Source: Phycisphaerae bacterium
GTDB taxonomy: Bacteria; Planctomycetota; Phycisphaerae; Tepidisphaerales; Tepidisphaeraceae
NCBI GenBank assembly: GCA_030448225.1
Contig: JAUJNJ010000047.1
Span: 1-57,478, forward strand
Direction of reading: 5' to 3'
Length of the DNA stretch: 57,478 nucleotides
Shown here: positions 29,575 through 39,340 of the stretch, piece after piece
How positions within the stretch are numbered: position 1 is the stretch's first letter
Layout of the letters: the number at the start of each line of letters is the position of its first letter
Position numbers and translations under genes: made by a program
The notes under the pieces: generated by a model
What the model saw: only the letters and a program-made list of their open reading frames with translations
Databases searched by the model: none
What the model was told of the DNA's origin: nothing

Positions 29575-29603
29575 AAACCCCCGCTCGCGACGAGCGGGGG
29601 TTT
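29575..29603. terminator. bidirectional rho-independent terminator
   Basis: AAACCCCCGCTCG-CGA-CGAGCGGGGGTTT is a perfect 13-bp stem with a 3-base loop and A/T-rich ends on both sides. It lies between convergent genes (DUF1080 plus, lipoprotein minus). Confidence 0.9.
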
Positions 29604-29636
29604 CGGTTCTCGCAAGGCTGGACTCGACTTCGGCAC

Positions 29637-30098
29637 CTACTCGGTGACCGGCCCCATCAGGTTGTAAAGCCGGTCCATCGTCTGGAGTTGCACGCGCGAC
29701 ACCTCTTCGCCGCGGGTGGCCAGGGTGTGGCCGAGGCCGTTGTATAGTTCGTTCGCGCTGATCGTCACGCTCGACAGCGGGGCGACGCCGCCGATGCGCT
29801 TCACGTACGACCCGTTGACCCACACGCGGGTGTCGCGGATGTTCTCGGTGCCGAAGTTGTAGAGCTTCAGCGACTTCTTATCCCGGCTCATCACGGCCGC
29901 GACGCGGAGTTCGCCCACCGGTTGCGTCTCGGGGAAGCGGGCGTTGCCCGCGTAGGCCGCGAGTTCGGTCGGCGTGTCGGGGATGTTGGTGCCGTCCTCG
30001 ATCGCGGCGCGCTGTGCGGCGGTGGTGTTGCGGTTGGGGCCGCAGCCGGCGACGAGGACGGTGGCGAGGGCGAGCAGCGGGAACGTGTGGCGAATCAT
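29637..30098 (-). CDS. small planctomycete lipoprotein, function unknown
   Basis: 153 residues. Lipobox LALATVLVAGCG. The mature part has a compact beta-rich domain: LRVAAVMSRDKKSLKLYNFG, IRDTRVWVNGSYVKRIG, VTISANELYNGLGHTLA and VSRVQLQTMDRLYNLMGPV. The phrases TRVWVNGSYV, YN/YDxxGxxL and DxxYNL/YSI recur in the lipoprotein at 36626, so the two are paralogues. SD: AAGGAGCCC before ATG 30098. Intact. The domain may bind a ligand or the wall, but nothing is known to me. Confidence 0.7.
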   Translation of the reverse strand: MIRHTFPLLALATVLVAGCGPNRNTTAAQRAAIEDGTNIPDTPTELAAYAGNARFPETQPVGELRVAAVMSRDKKSLKLYNFGTENIRDTRVWVNGSYVKRIGGVAPLSSVTISANELYNGLGHTLATRGEEVSRVQLQTMDRLYNLMGPVTE

Positions 30099-30236
30099 GG
30101 CGGGCTCCTTCGGTTAGCGTTTCCACACAAGACGTGTAAAACCCGTGCCAGACAGGGCTTCACCTGCTGCGCCTGCTCGAATCCATAAGCGACCTGAAGA
30201 ACCCCGGCACCAGAGCGGAACTTTGCGGAGACGCGC

Positions 30237-30850
30237 GTGAACCGGACGAACCTCGATGCGGCGACCCCGCCGGCCGGCGACGAATTGTCATCAAAGTGCG
30301 TCGGCGTTTTGACGGCCCGCCCGGGCGAGGCGTATTGCGACCTGGTCGCGCCGCCGCGCGGGCCGGCGGACGCCGAGCGCCTGCTCGCCGGGGTGACGCC
30401 CGCGCAGTTGCTGGCGGTGCCGGTGCGGGACGTCGAGGCGGCCGACGCGATGCTGGCGGGGCTGTGGCTGTGGCACGACGCGCTCGATCGTTCCCACGCG
30501 ATCTCGCAGGCCATCGCGTCGGAGACCGGCAGCTTCTGGCACGCGATCATGCACCGCCGCGAGGGCGACTTCTCCAACGCGAAGTACTGGTACGCCCGCT
30601 GCCGCCGGCACCCGGTGCTGGGCGTGATCCGCGCTCGCGGCGGCCGAGCCGCAGTTCGAGCCGGACCTGCTGGCGATGGACCGGGTGGTCCGCGGCGGGT
30701 GGGACGGGCGCGGCGTTCGTCGACCTCGTCGAGAACGTCTACCAGGACCCGGCCGCCCCGCGGCACGCCGCCGTCGTCCGCCTGCAACGACTCGAGTGCG
30801 CGCGCTGTTCGACCACGCGCGCCCGCCTCGCCGCCGGCCGGCCGGGGTGA
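30237..30850 (+). CDS. conserved hypothetical protein (HDxLDxSH type), frameshifted
   Basis: About 200 residues. The first ~135 are intact: MNRTNLDAATPPAG, LAGLWLWHDALDRSHAISQA, ETGSFWHAIMHRREGDFSNA and KYWYARCRRHPV. Then PQFEPDLLAMDRVVRGGW and AFVDLVENVYQDPAAPRHAA follow in other frames, so two indels lie near 30635 and 30700. The block LWHDxLDxSHxISQ...GSFWHAIMHRREGDFSNAKYW is strongly conserved in environmental bacteria as far as I recall, with no assigned function. His and Asp residues in that block could bind a metal. The end at 30850 depends on the frame correction. Confidence 0.7.
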
Positions 30851-31289
30851 ACGGGCACGTCAGCGCCGCCGATCCCGTTCTCGTTTTAGTGCCAATCCGA
30901 TCAACCCCACGTCCCCCGTTTCGCCGTAGGCCCGAAGGGCCCGCTGCGGGATATTAGAATAGGCTTTCAACCGGCTCGTTTGCGAGCCGCGACGGGGCGT
31001 GCAATTGAGAGGACGGGCGCAGGGGACGCCGAAGCGAGGTCGCGCACAATCGGGTAGCTCGTCACCCGACTACACGGGCCGGGCTCGCAAGCGAGCCAGC
31101 TAAATGGGAGGTTCCCGCACCAGGTTGAAGTTCTTTAGTCAGAGCGGACTGAGCTTGCCGCTCGTGTGAACGCCGCGCGGGGGAGACCATCGCCGCGTCG
31201 ACGTCGGCGGGGCGCGCGGCGTTTGCCCGTTCCGCCGTGGAATGATGGCGGGTATGTCTGGCGGGGTCGCCTTACCGGAGACCGCTGCC
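30851..31289. other. intergenic region with repeats
   Basis: Contains family-1 copy 5 (30892-30963) and two hairpins built on GGCTCGTTTGCGAGCC (~30974) and GGCTCGCAAGCGAGCC (~31082), which can also pair with each other. No gene recognised. Confidence 0.6.
30892..30963. repeat. dispersed palindromic element, family 1, copy 5
   Basis: Left arm CCAATCCGATCAACCCCACG, core GTTTCGCCGTAGGCCCGAAG, right arm CGGGATATTAGAATAGG. Core differs from the others by one base. Confidence 0.85.
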
Positions 31290-32221
31290 ATGCCGCAATC
31301 GTTCACCGCCGAACAGGACGTCGCGCTCGCCGACCCGCGCCGCCCGGCAGTCGCCGCCGCGTGCTGGTCACGGGAGCGGCCGGGAACATCGGGTCGTACT
31401 TCGCCGAGCACGCTCATCGCAAGTACGACCTGCGATTGATGGCGCAAGCCGGAAGAGGCCGATGCGATCCGCGCGTACGGCGAGGTCGTGGTGGCCGACC
31501 TGTCGAACCTCGACCGGTTGAAGGAGCTTTGCGGGGGATCGACTCGGTCGTGCACCTCGCGGCCAACCCCAGCCCGTCGGCGACGTGGTCGGAGCTGCTC
31601 GAGGCGAACATCGTCGGGCGCGTACAACATGTTCGTCGCCGCCAAGGCCGCGGGCGTGCGGCGGTTCGTCTACGCGTCGAGCATCCACGCCGTCATGGCT
31701 ACCCCGCCGACGTGCAGGTGAAGACGAGCGAGCCGGTCAACCCGGGCGACCTGTACGGCGTGACGAAATGCTTCGGCGAGGCGCTGGGCCGGTACATGGC
31801 GACCCAGGAGGATGTCGACCATTCAGGCGCGCATCGGAAGCGCGTTCCAGCCGCGGAGGAGCGCGCAAGGAGGAGGGCTTGTGGATGCTCGACGCGTTCG
31901 TGTCGCAAGCCGCGACCTGCACCAGCCATCGAGCGCAGCATCGACGCCGGCGAGATCCGCTTCGCCGTCTTCCACGGCCTGAGCGACAACCGCTTCAGCC
32001 GCCTCGACATCTCCGACGCCCGCGAACTCCTCGGCTACCAGCCGCAGGACGACCTGACGGAAGAGAACGTGAAGCTCCGCGGGCTGAAGCTCGACGACAA
32101 GGTGCAGGCACACAGCATGCAGGACGCGAGCCAGAAGTCGGGGATTCGGGAGGAGGCGAGGGGGATGAACACTGGTCGAGTCGAAAGACCAACTGCCGTG
32201 ACCAATCAAAAACTCAAATGA
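31290..32221 (+). CDS. NAD-dependent epimerase/dehydrogenase (extended SDR), frameshifted
   Basis: About 310 residues across three frames. Rossmann start RVLVTGAAGNIGSYFAEHAH; then EVVVADLSNLDRLKELC, GIDSVVHLAANPSPSATWSE, AYNMFVAAKAAGVRRFVYAS, SSIHAVM, PVNPGDLYGVTKCFGEALGR (YxxxK catalytic pair) and SDNRFSRLDISDARELLGYQ, PQDDLTEEN. This is typical of uronate-dehydrogenase-like and other NAD-dependent extended SDRs. At least five indels lie between 31360 and 31920. The start is ATG 31290 (alternative 31254). The final residues (TNQKLK) come from the TGACCAA repeat, so the native stop is probably earlier. Confidence 0.82.
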
Positions 32222-32440
32222 CCAAGTCCCAATGACCAACAAATGACCAATGTCCTAATGACCAACGCGGACAGCGATTGAGCGCGGTCCCACGATGTCG
32301 TGGAAGGCCGCGGTCATCCGCCGTGGAGCCGCCGATGCCACCGTTTGTTGGAGACCGTGCGGTACTGTCGCCCCATATTGGTCATTGAGTCATTGGTCAT
32401 TTGTTGGTCATTGAGGCTTGGTCATTGGTCATTTCCCCTC
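32205..32440. repeat. TGACCAA array pair between convergent genes, copy 1
   Basis: The left arm (32205-32272) repeats AATGACCAA-type units and the right arm (32372-32440) is its complement (TTGGTCATT). The loop is ~100 bases. It separates the converging SDR and EF-G-like genes. A second unit of the same design is at 50624-50852. Confidence 0.85.
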
Positions 32441-32441
32441 C

Positions 32442-34530
32442 CTACTCCTCCTCCGCCCGCGGCTTGTACGCCGCCGCCACCTGTTGCTGCACTTGGGCGG
32501 GACCGGCTGGTAGTGGCTTAGTTCCATCACGAAGCTGCCCTGGCCGCCGGTGACGCTCTTGAGTTGCGACTGGTACTGCATGACCTCCGACAGCGGGGCC
32601 TGCGCCTTCACCTGCGCGACGCCGCCGGGCAGGACGTCGGTGCCGTGGATGCGGCCGCGCTTGCCGGAGAGGTCGCCGGTGATCGCCCACGTGCGCCTCG
32701 GGCACGGTCACCTCCATGTTCACGATCGGCTCGAGCAGCACCGGCCTGGCTCTGGTCACCGCGTCCTTGAACGCGAGCTTGCCGGCCGTGCGGAACGCGA
32801 CCTCCTTGCTGTCGACCGGGTGGTGCTTGCCGTCGGTGATCGCGACGCGGATGTCCTGGATCGGGTAGCCGGCGATCGGCCCGGCCTCCATCAGGTCGTG
32901 GATCCCCTTCTCGACCGCGGGGATGAACTGCCCTGGGATCGTGCCGCCGAAGATCTCGTTGACGATCTCCAGGCCGAACCGCCCTTGTCCTCGCGGGCGG
33001 CGTGGCCGTCCTCGAGCGGCTCGACGCGGAGGAACACCTCGCCGAACTGCTCAGCGCCGCCGGTCTGCTTCTTGTGGCGGTGGTGCCCGTCGGCCGGCAG
33101 TTGGATCGTCTCGCGGTAGGCGATCTTCGGCGGCTTGCGTGTCGACGTGCAGCCGGCGCGCGGCGAGCTTCTCCAGCACGAGCCGCAGGTGCAGTTCGCC
33201 GACGCCGTGGATGACCATCTCGTGCGTCTGGCGGTCGGTGTGATACTTGAACGTCGGGTCCTCCTCGGCCAGCTTCGCGAGCTGGGTGCTGATCTTCTCG
33301 TCGCCGCGCGCCCTGGGCGTGATCGCCAGGCCGAACATCGGCGTGGGGAACGAGCGGGCGGAGGTGCACGCTGCTTGCCGCGTGGTCGTCGTGCAGGACG
33401 GCGTTCGTGTGGACGTCCTCGATCTTCGCCACGGGCGTCGATGTCGCCGGCGACGATCTCGTTCACCTCCTTGTGCTCCTTGCCCTGGAGCTGGAACACG
33501 TGCCCGAGCTTGATCGGCTTCGTTGTGGCCGATGTACACCTGCTCGACCGGTGCCGCCCCTGGTGGACGCGGAAGATCGCCAGCTTCCCGACGAACGGGT
33601 CGGTCGTCACCTTGAACACGTGCGCCAGCAGCGGCTTCTTCGGGTCGTTCCAGTACGAGAACGGCACCTCCTCCTGCGACTGCCCCGGCCGGTCGCCGCC
33701 GCGGTAGCTGAGGAACGGCCGCAGGTTCTTCCAGCGGCGACGGAACCACCGCGCGATGAACTCCAGCAGTTCGGGGATGCCGCGCCGTTCTTGGCGTCGG
33801 CGAAGAGGATCGGCACGAGGTGGGCCTCGTCCATCGCGCTCGAACGGGTCGTGCAGCCGCTCCTCGTAGTTCGGCTCCTCGCCGCCGAGGTACTTCTCCA
33901 TCAGGTTCTCGTCGATCTCCACGACCTGGTCGAGGATCGCCGCGCGCCGCGGCGACGCTGACGCCGTCGATGTCGCTCGTGCCCTCCTTGTTCAGCAGGC
34001 AGTCGATCACCCCTTGTGCCCGCTCGTCGGCAGGTTCACCGGCAGGCATTCCTCCGCCGAACGCCTCCTGCACCCGCGCGCGAGCCGCGCAGCGTCGCCG
34101 ACCCGTCGGCGGTGCTGGCGAGGTCGCACTTGTTGATGACGACCGCGCGCGGCAGGTTGCGGTCCTTCGCGTACTCCATCATCCGGCGGCTGACGACCTC
34201 CACGCCGCTCTGCGCGTTGATCACCACCGCGACCGTCTCGACCGCCGGCAGGCGATCGCCTGGCCGATGAGGTCGGGCGTGCCGGGCGTGTCGATGAGGT
34301 TGATGGCTTGCCGAGGTGGTCGACGTGCAGGATCTTGGAGCAGATCGAGTGGCCGTGTTCCTTCTCCTCCTTCTCGAAGTCGCCGAAGGCTCGTGCCGTC
34401 GGCGACCGAGCCCTTGCGGTTGACGGTGCCGGCGGCGAACAGCATCGCGTCGGCGAGCGAGGTCTTCCCGCACCCCGCCGTGGCCGACGAGCAGAACGTT
34501 TCGGATGTCCCCGGTGGAGTAACTCGGCAT
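32442..34530 (-). CDS. elongation factor G paralogue (EF-G2-like GTPase), heavily frameshifted
   Basis: About 695 residues spread over three frames. N-terminus from ATG 34530: MPSYSTGDIRNVLLVGHGG then a shifted CGKTSLADAMLFAAGTVNRK. G-domain parts: INLIDTPGTPDLIGQAI (G3), AVVINKCDL (G4). Later parts: YIGHNEADQ, MVIHGVGELHLRLVLEKLA, PKIAYRETIQLPADGHHRHK, QTGGAEQFGEVFLRVEPLED, GPIAGYPIQDIRVAITDGKH, HPVDSKEVAFRTAGKLAFKD, and a tail ending YKPRAEEE. The GHGGxGKT loop in place of AHIDAGKT marks the EF-G2/tetracycline-protection-like branch. About ten indels. Role in translation or ribosome recycling is inferred. Confidence 0.85.
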
Positions 34531-35008
34531 GTGGCAAACCCTCGCCGCGCTGGTGAGAGAGAGACGGATCGCCGTGTGCCCCCTCCGCCAGAAGAGAAGC
34601 CGCCGGCGTCGTCATCGTCGTCACAGCCGCCGACGGCGGGCTGGCGCCGCCGCGGGACGCGGGGTGAGCGGGTGCGAGGCTCACGGCCGGGTGAGCGGTT
34701 CTGGTCACGGCGGGAAACGGAAGTGGGCGCGACAGGGCTCGCGGACGAGCCACGCGACACTGTTTCCAGCCGCGGCTGCCGACGAATCGATCGCCAGTAT
34801 AAGACGGGGTGAACGTGGGGCAAGCGAGAAGTGAACGCGAGAACGCCCAGCGGCGAAGATCGCGCGACGCGTCCGACGTCGGTCAACCAGAGCGACCCAC
34901 ACACGTGCGCCTGTCAGATCTCTACGCGGGACGCGAGACCTGTGGGGGATCCTCCGCCGCGCGCAGGTTGACGGGAACGGCGCGATGAGGAATCCCGCGC
35001 CGGCGTCG
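34531..35008. other. intergenic region, nothing identified
   Basis: Between the EF-G-like start and the end of the sialidase gene, both on the minus strand. Only Arg/Pro-rich shadow frames. It should carry the EF-G-like promoter; no clear boxes. Confidence 0.5.
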
Positions 35009-36168
35009 TCACTCGCGGTACAGCCGCCGCCTCGTCGAAGACGGTGACGAACGTCGTCGCCAATCCGGACGAACCTTTCGCCTGCCGCCCGCGCAGTGGC
35101 CGAGGAGCACGCGGCCGTCGACGAAGTCGATGGCGGTGTAGCAGTACCAGCCTTGCGGGTCGTCGTAGAGCGTGCGGCGGCGCTCCCACGTCTTGCTCCT
35201 CGTCGCGAGAGATCGGCCGTCAGCGGCGTGCGGCGGCCCTCGCGCTTGGCGTCGATCGCGGTGTGGTCGTTCCAGATCATCAGCAGGTCGCCCGTGGAGG
35301 GGAGGCGTTCGAGCGAGGCGGGGAGAGGGGCGAGACGATGTCGGTGGCGACCGCGTCGGACCAGGTGTCGCCGCCGTCGTCGGAGTAGGAGCGGAACTGC
35401 GAGCCTTGGTCGGTGCGGGCGAGCATCATGAGCCGCTTGTCTTTCAGTTCCACCACGAGCGGCTCCGAAGCCCGAGCGGCTTTCCGGTATGCTTCGAGCG
35501 AGGACTTGCCCCGCCGCCACGTTTTGCCGTCGTCGTCGGAGTAGAAGCACGTCGCGACGCCGCGGTGGAAGCCGGGCGGGGTCCTTCGCCCGGTCGTGCT
35601 GGGCGGCGGGCAGGACGATGCGGCCGCTCGAAAGCTGCACCGCGCGGTCGCTGTTCACGACGAAGTAGCCGGCGTCCGGCATGCAGAGCGTCGCCGCGCC
35701 CCACGTCCTGGCCTCGTCGGTCGAGAGCGCATGTAGGTGCGGCAGTCGGCCTCGGAATTCTTCACGAGGTAGAACGCCGCGACCGCCCCGCCGCGGAGCA
35801 GCGCAGCAGCGAGACGCTCATGACGTTCATGCCCCCCTCGCGCGGCACGACGACCTCGTCGGCGTCCGACCACGCGCCCGCCGTCGGCCGACACGCGCGA
35901 CGCGAGGCGCCGCGGCGTGATCCCCCGGTGCCGCCGGTGAAATGCGTGTAGACGAACAACACGCGGCCGTGCTTGAGGCGGACGAAGTCCCCCTCGGAGT
36001 TCCGCGGGTTGCCCGGCCTCAAGCGCAAGCACCAGCGTCTTCGTCGAATGGTCAGGTGGCGGGTGATCCGCCGCACCGGCGATGGCCGGGAAGAGCACCG
36101 ACAACGCCGCGCAGAGTATCCGCGGGATGAACGCCAGGCGGCGCGCGGGCGTGGAACGGCTGCGGCAT
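35009..36168 (-). CDS. sialidase-family (BNR-repeat) secreted protein, frameshifted
   Basis: About 385 residues over several frames. Signal-like start MPQPFHARA then ILCAALSVLFPAIAGAADH. Family blocks: LRLRPGNPRNSEGDFVRLKH, GRVLFVYTHFTGGTG, SRVSADGGR, WSDADEVVVPREGGMNVMSV, VAAFYLVKNSEADCRTYMR, GYFVVNSDRAVQLSSGRIVL, LMMLARTDQGSQFRSYSDDG, ERLPSTGDLLMIWNDHTAID and WYCYTAIDFV. The S-x-D-G-G-x-x-W Asp-boxes (SADGGRAWSD, SDDGGDTWSD after correction) mark a six-bladed sialidase-type propeller. Start ATG 36166-36168 has GGAGG upstream. The end is RRLYRE at TGA 35009-35011. At least six indels. Substrate unknown. Confidence 0.75.
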
Positions 36169-36267
36169 GGTCCTCCGAATGCGCTTCCACCAACCGCTCT
36201 ACCGCGGCGGCGGCGGTTTATTGCGCGTTGACGCGGAACGCCGGTGATAAACGGAGGGCGAACTGCT

Positions 36268-36460
36268 TACTCCCTCTCCCCCGTACTCGGGGGAGAGGGC
36301 GGGGTGAGGGGCGGAAGCCAAGGACGAAGGATGAAGGCCGAAGGACGGAAGAGTAACGCGCTACGGTTCTGCATCATCCTTCCTCCTTCCGCCTTCATCC
36401 TTCGATTCAGCCCCTCACCTTAACCGTCTCCCCGGAGTACGGGGAGAGGGGACGAAGACG
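36268..36460. repeat. composite inverted repeat: CCCGTACTCGGGG and GAAGGAT arrays
   Basis: Outer arms CTCTCCCCCGTACTCGGGGG...GGGGTGAGGGG (36275-36314) and CCCCTCACCTTAACCGTCTC...CGGGGAGAGGGG (36411-36452). Inner arms: degenerate GGACGAAGGATGAAGG-type and CTTCCTCCTTCCGCCTTCAT-type arrays. A single copy of the outer hairpin recurs at 49680-49720. Confidence 0.8.
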
Positions 36461-36625
36461 CACCTCAGCCGCACACCTGAAAAGCGTAGACCGTGCCCTC
36501 CGCTCAGAAAATTGGCCGGCGCGGCGGCGACGCCGTCCGATAACGATTCGAAGCACCCGCCAGTCATCGGCTGCCGTTGCCGGGATGGGCGGTGCGTCGA
36601 ACATCGAAACCTCAAAGGAGCGTCG

Positions 36626-37115
36626 TATGCGTCGGATTCAGTTGCGGATGAAGTGGGTCGTGGGCCGCGCGCGGTCTGGGGCGGGGTGATGGCGGTCGGC
36701 TGCGCGGGCCGGCCGTCGCTGCTGCCGAACTCGGACAAGAACCCGCGCCGCACGAGCGCGCAGTTCGCCGCCGACGCCGCCAAGCGGCACCCGATCAACG
36801 CCGACCTGCCCGCGGGCGGCGTGGCCGTCGGGCGGGGCGCAGGTCGGGTACGGCGTGGACGTCCTGGAGGTGTGGAACGCCAGCGACGAGGATTGGACGA
36901 ACGTGGAGATCTGGGCCAACCGCACCTATCGCCCGCGCCGTGCCGCTGATCGAGGCCAAGGGCAGCCGCGTCAAGACGCTCAACTTCCAGATGCTCTACG
37001 ACGACGCCGGCAACAGCTTCCCCACCGACAACAAGCGCCAGCGGAACCAGATCACCCAGCTCGAGATGGTGAAGGACGGCAAGATCTACTCGATCCCCTG
37101 CGGCTGGCCGACTAA
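36626..37115 (+). CDS. small lipoprotein, paralogue of the 29637 lipoprotein, frameshifted
   Basis: About 160 residues. ATG 36626 has GGAG seven bases upstream. Parts: MRRIQLRMKWVV, GVMAVGCAGRPSLLPNSDKN (lipobox), ADAAKRHPINADLPAGGVAV, then in a second frame YGVDVLEVWNASDEDWTNVEIWANRTY, and in a third PLIEAKGSRVKTLNFQMLYD, NKRQRNQITQLEMVKDGKIY with SIPCGLAD at the end after another shift. Indels lie near 36655, 36835, 36940 and 37103. WTNVEIWANRTYV and FQMLYDDAGN mirror TRVWVNGSYV and ANELYNGLGH in the other copy. A strong terminator follows. Confidence 0.7.
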
Positions 37116-37145
37116 GGCCGCCCGGTCCATTCCGGCCAGAACACG

Positions 37146-37180
37146 ACCGCCCCGGGGCGTATCCGCGCCGGGGCGGTTAT
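37146..37180 (+). terminator. rho-independent terminator
   Basis: ACCGCCCCGG and CCGGGGCGGT form a 10-bp stem with a ~12-base loop, followed by TAT and an AT-rich stretch. It is placed just after the lipoprotein stop (37115) and just before the end of the convergent DUF3592-like gene (37184), so it may serve both. Confidence 0.85.
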
Positions 37181-37183
37181 TCG

Positions 37184-37782
37184 TTACGGGCTCGTTTGCC
37201 GAACGCTCGCCCGGACCGCCGCCGGTCGCACCAGTCGACGAACGGCGCGGACCTTCGGCAGGCACATTATCACGACGACGGCCGTGATCGCCCACCGGCG
37301 GATCGACCGCCGGTGCCCGTCGATCGTGCTCATGAAGAACGGGCCGAACCGCAGGACGCGGGCGTTGATCTCCTCGCCTTCCCGGCCACGCTCGTAGACG
37401 GTACGCGAGACGCGCTCGCGTTTCGTCGACGGTCTTGCCGCGAGATGAATAGGTGTAACGGAGGAGGCCGCCGCGTCGCCGGCCCTTACGTGGCACGCCG
37501 GTCAACGCAAGGCTCGGTGCCGACGATGCGGGCCGTCGCGTCGCGGCCGTAGGTCGAGACGACAGCGTCGGTCCACGCATCCCACCCGCTGCTCACGGCC
37601 CCGATCAGGAGCAGGTAGACCGCCGCCGCCAGCACGCTGATGTACGCGGAGGCGGCGGTTTTTCGCTTTCCTCGTCCGTCTGGTTCCCACCCGCGGAAGG
37701 TAGCGGCGGGTGCGAAACGGCGGAACCAAAAACGCCAACCGTATTCCAACGCGGCCGCGATGATCCTTCGCGCGTGGCGCAA
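37184..37782 (-). CDS. DUF3592-like membrane protein, frameshifted
   Basis: About 195 residues. The TTG start at 37782 gives RHARRIIAAALEYGWRFWF, then a first membrane segment AYISVLAAAVYLLLIGAVSS. A periplasmic beta domain follows: STYGRDATARIVGTEPCV, GGLLRYTYSSRGKTVDETRA. The second membrane segment (ITAVVIMCLPKVR) and the end ASVRQTSP (TAA at 37184-37186) are in another frame. The layout of two TM helices around a small domain with RYTYxxxG resembles DUF3592. Indels lie near 37500, 37425 and 37370. Function unknown. Confidence 0.6.
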
Positions 37783-37805
37783 CCTTGCGAGGTAGGTTGA
37801 CCGAG

Positions 37806-38908
37806 GTTGCCCTGCCGCCGATCCCCCGCGCCGCGGCGGCGGTTTCGGTGCGGCCGGGGAAGGTCATGCCGATGCGGGACATGAAGCGGGCGGCGTTGTC
37901 GTAAAGCTTGCAGCACCTCGTCGGGCAGCGCCAGGCCGCGGAGCGTGGGCTGTTGATCGTCCGGCACGTCGGGGTCGAGGATCGGGCTGGGGCCGACGTA
38001 GGCGGTCTCCCACAGCTTGCGGTGGGCCCAGAAGCGGCTGGCGAGGAAGTCGAAGCCGCGGTCGTTGCCGCTGACCTGGTCGGACCCGAAGAGGATGCGG
38101 TCCTGATTGGTGGACGAAGAACTCGCGGGCCGCGTCGCGGCGGCGCTGACCTTCGCACCACTCCATCGCGTAAGCGCCGCAGTCGAGCACGAGGTTGTCG
38201 TTGCGGTCGAGCAGGCCCTGGAGGCGGCCGAGGTCCTCCGGGTTGCCCCCCATGTGCGCCGCCGACCCACGGGACGTGGGCGTGCTCCGACAGGACGTTC
38301 TCCCACATCCGTAGTGCTCGTCGCGCGTGCCGTACTTGGCGACGTCGGTGGCGTACTTGCCGTGGTACCACGTGTCGGGTCGCCGGACGTGGGTCATGAT
38401 CGCCATCTGCGCGCGACGATCTCGCGGAAGATCGGTCGGGTGTTGCCGGCGAGTCGAGTCGCGCGTCGCATCGCCATCGTGCCGGGGGCCATGTGGAACT
38501 TCACCATCCGGCTGAGGTTGTAGAACGCCTCGATGCGCGCTGCCAGTCGTCGAGGAACTGCGTCGGCGACATCCACGCCGCGTCCGGGCCCCACCGGGGC
38601 ACGGCGATGAAGTTGATCCGGCCCGGCCAGTTCCGCTGCAGGACCATCGCCTCCTCGAGCGGCGTCATCGTGACGAACGCGTCGATCCCGTAGTGCTCGG
38701 CGGCCTCGAACCAGGCGGGGGCGTGGCGGTTGGCGAGCAGGTGGCAGTGGAAGTCGATCACGAGCCCGCGCACCTTCGGCCGCGGCACGGGCAGGCGGAA
38801 GTGGGTGCCGGTGCGGTTGTAGTCCTCCTCACGCGCGGGGGCGAGCGCGGGCGGGACGGGCTCGGGAAGCTTGTCGGCGCCTGCGGTTGTTGCTGCTGCC
38901 GTTGTCAT
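37806..38908 (-). CDS. amidohydrolase-2 family metal-dependent hydrolase, frameshifted
   Basis: About 360 residues. The first ~120 are intact from ATG 38908: KVRGLVIDFHCHLLANRHAP (HxH metal site), YGIDAFVTMTPLEEAMVLQR, INFIAVPRWGPDAAWMSPTQF. Then RIEAFYNLSRMVKFHMAPGT, TWYHGKYATDVAKYGTRDEH, HAHVPWVGAHMGGNPEDLGR (HMGG), NLVLDCGAYAMEW, DRILFGSDQVSGNDRGFDFL (FGSD catalytic Asp) and RGLALPDEVLQKLYDNAARF with FMSRIG. These are the hallmarks of the ACMSD/amidohydrolase-2 TIM barrel. At least five indels. The 3' end is uncertain. The substrate is not inferable. Confidence 0.85.
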
Positions 38909-39340
38909 GCGGTTCTCGCGCTCCCGTTCCCGTAGATGTCATCGTTCCGCGCCGCGCACGCCGACCCGCTTGGCCGCCGCTCGCAGAGTGGCGCTCGGGC
39001 GCGAAGAAGGGCCGGAGTGAGCGAGCTCCCCAGCGGCCGCGCACGCGACGGACGACGAGCCCTTCGTGCCTGCGGCGACGACGGAATCAGTCAGCGACCT
39101 CGGAGCCCTCTAACCCTACGTATCGGTCGAGGCGGCGTCCACGCTGTTGTCGCGGACGCGGGTTTCGCCGAGGCGTGTTGGACGGCTCACCTTCGCGCCG
39201 CGCGCGGGCGCCGACGAGCGCTCACATCCCAGTTCAATGACATGATCGGCCGCGCGCCTCCACGACCAATCCGCGCGGCGATCGTTTTCGTCGCCCTTCG
39301 CGGATTGCCACGCGGCGGGCGTCGTGATGATAATGCCGCC
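38909..39340. other. divergent intergenic region
   Basis: Between the amidohydrolase (minus) and the glycogen-synthase reading frame (plus). It contains the second copy of the 27-base repeat (39218-39245) and a CCCTTCGTGCCTGCGGCGAC phrase related to family 1. No gene recognised. Confidence 0.5.
39218..39245 (-). repeat. 27-base repeat, copy 2 (inverted)
   Basis: GCGCTCACATCCCAGTTCAA followed by TGACATG, the reverse complement of 20039-20066 with one mismatch. Confidence 0.6.
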
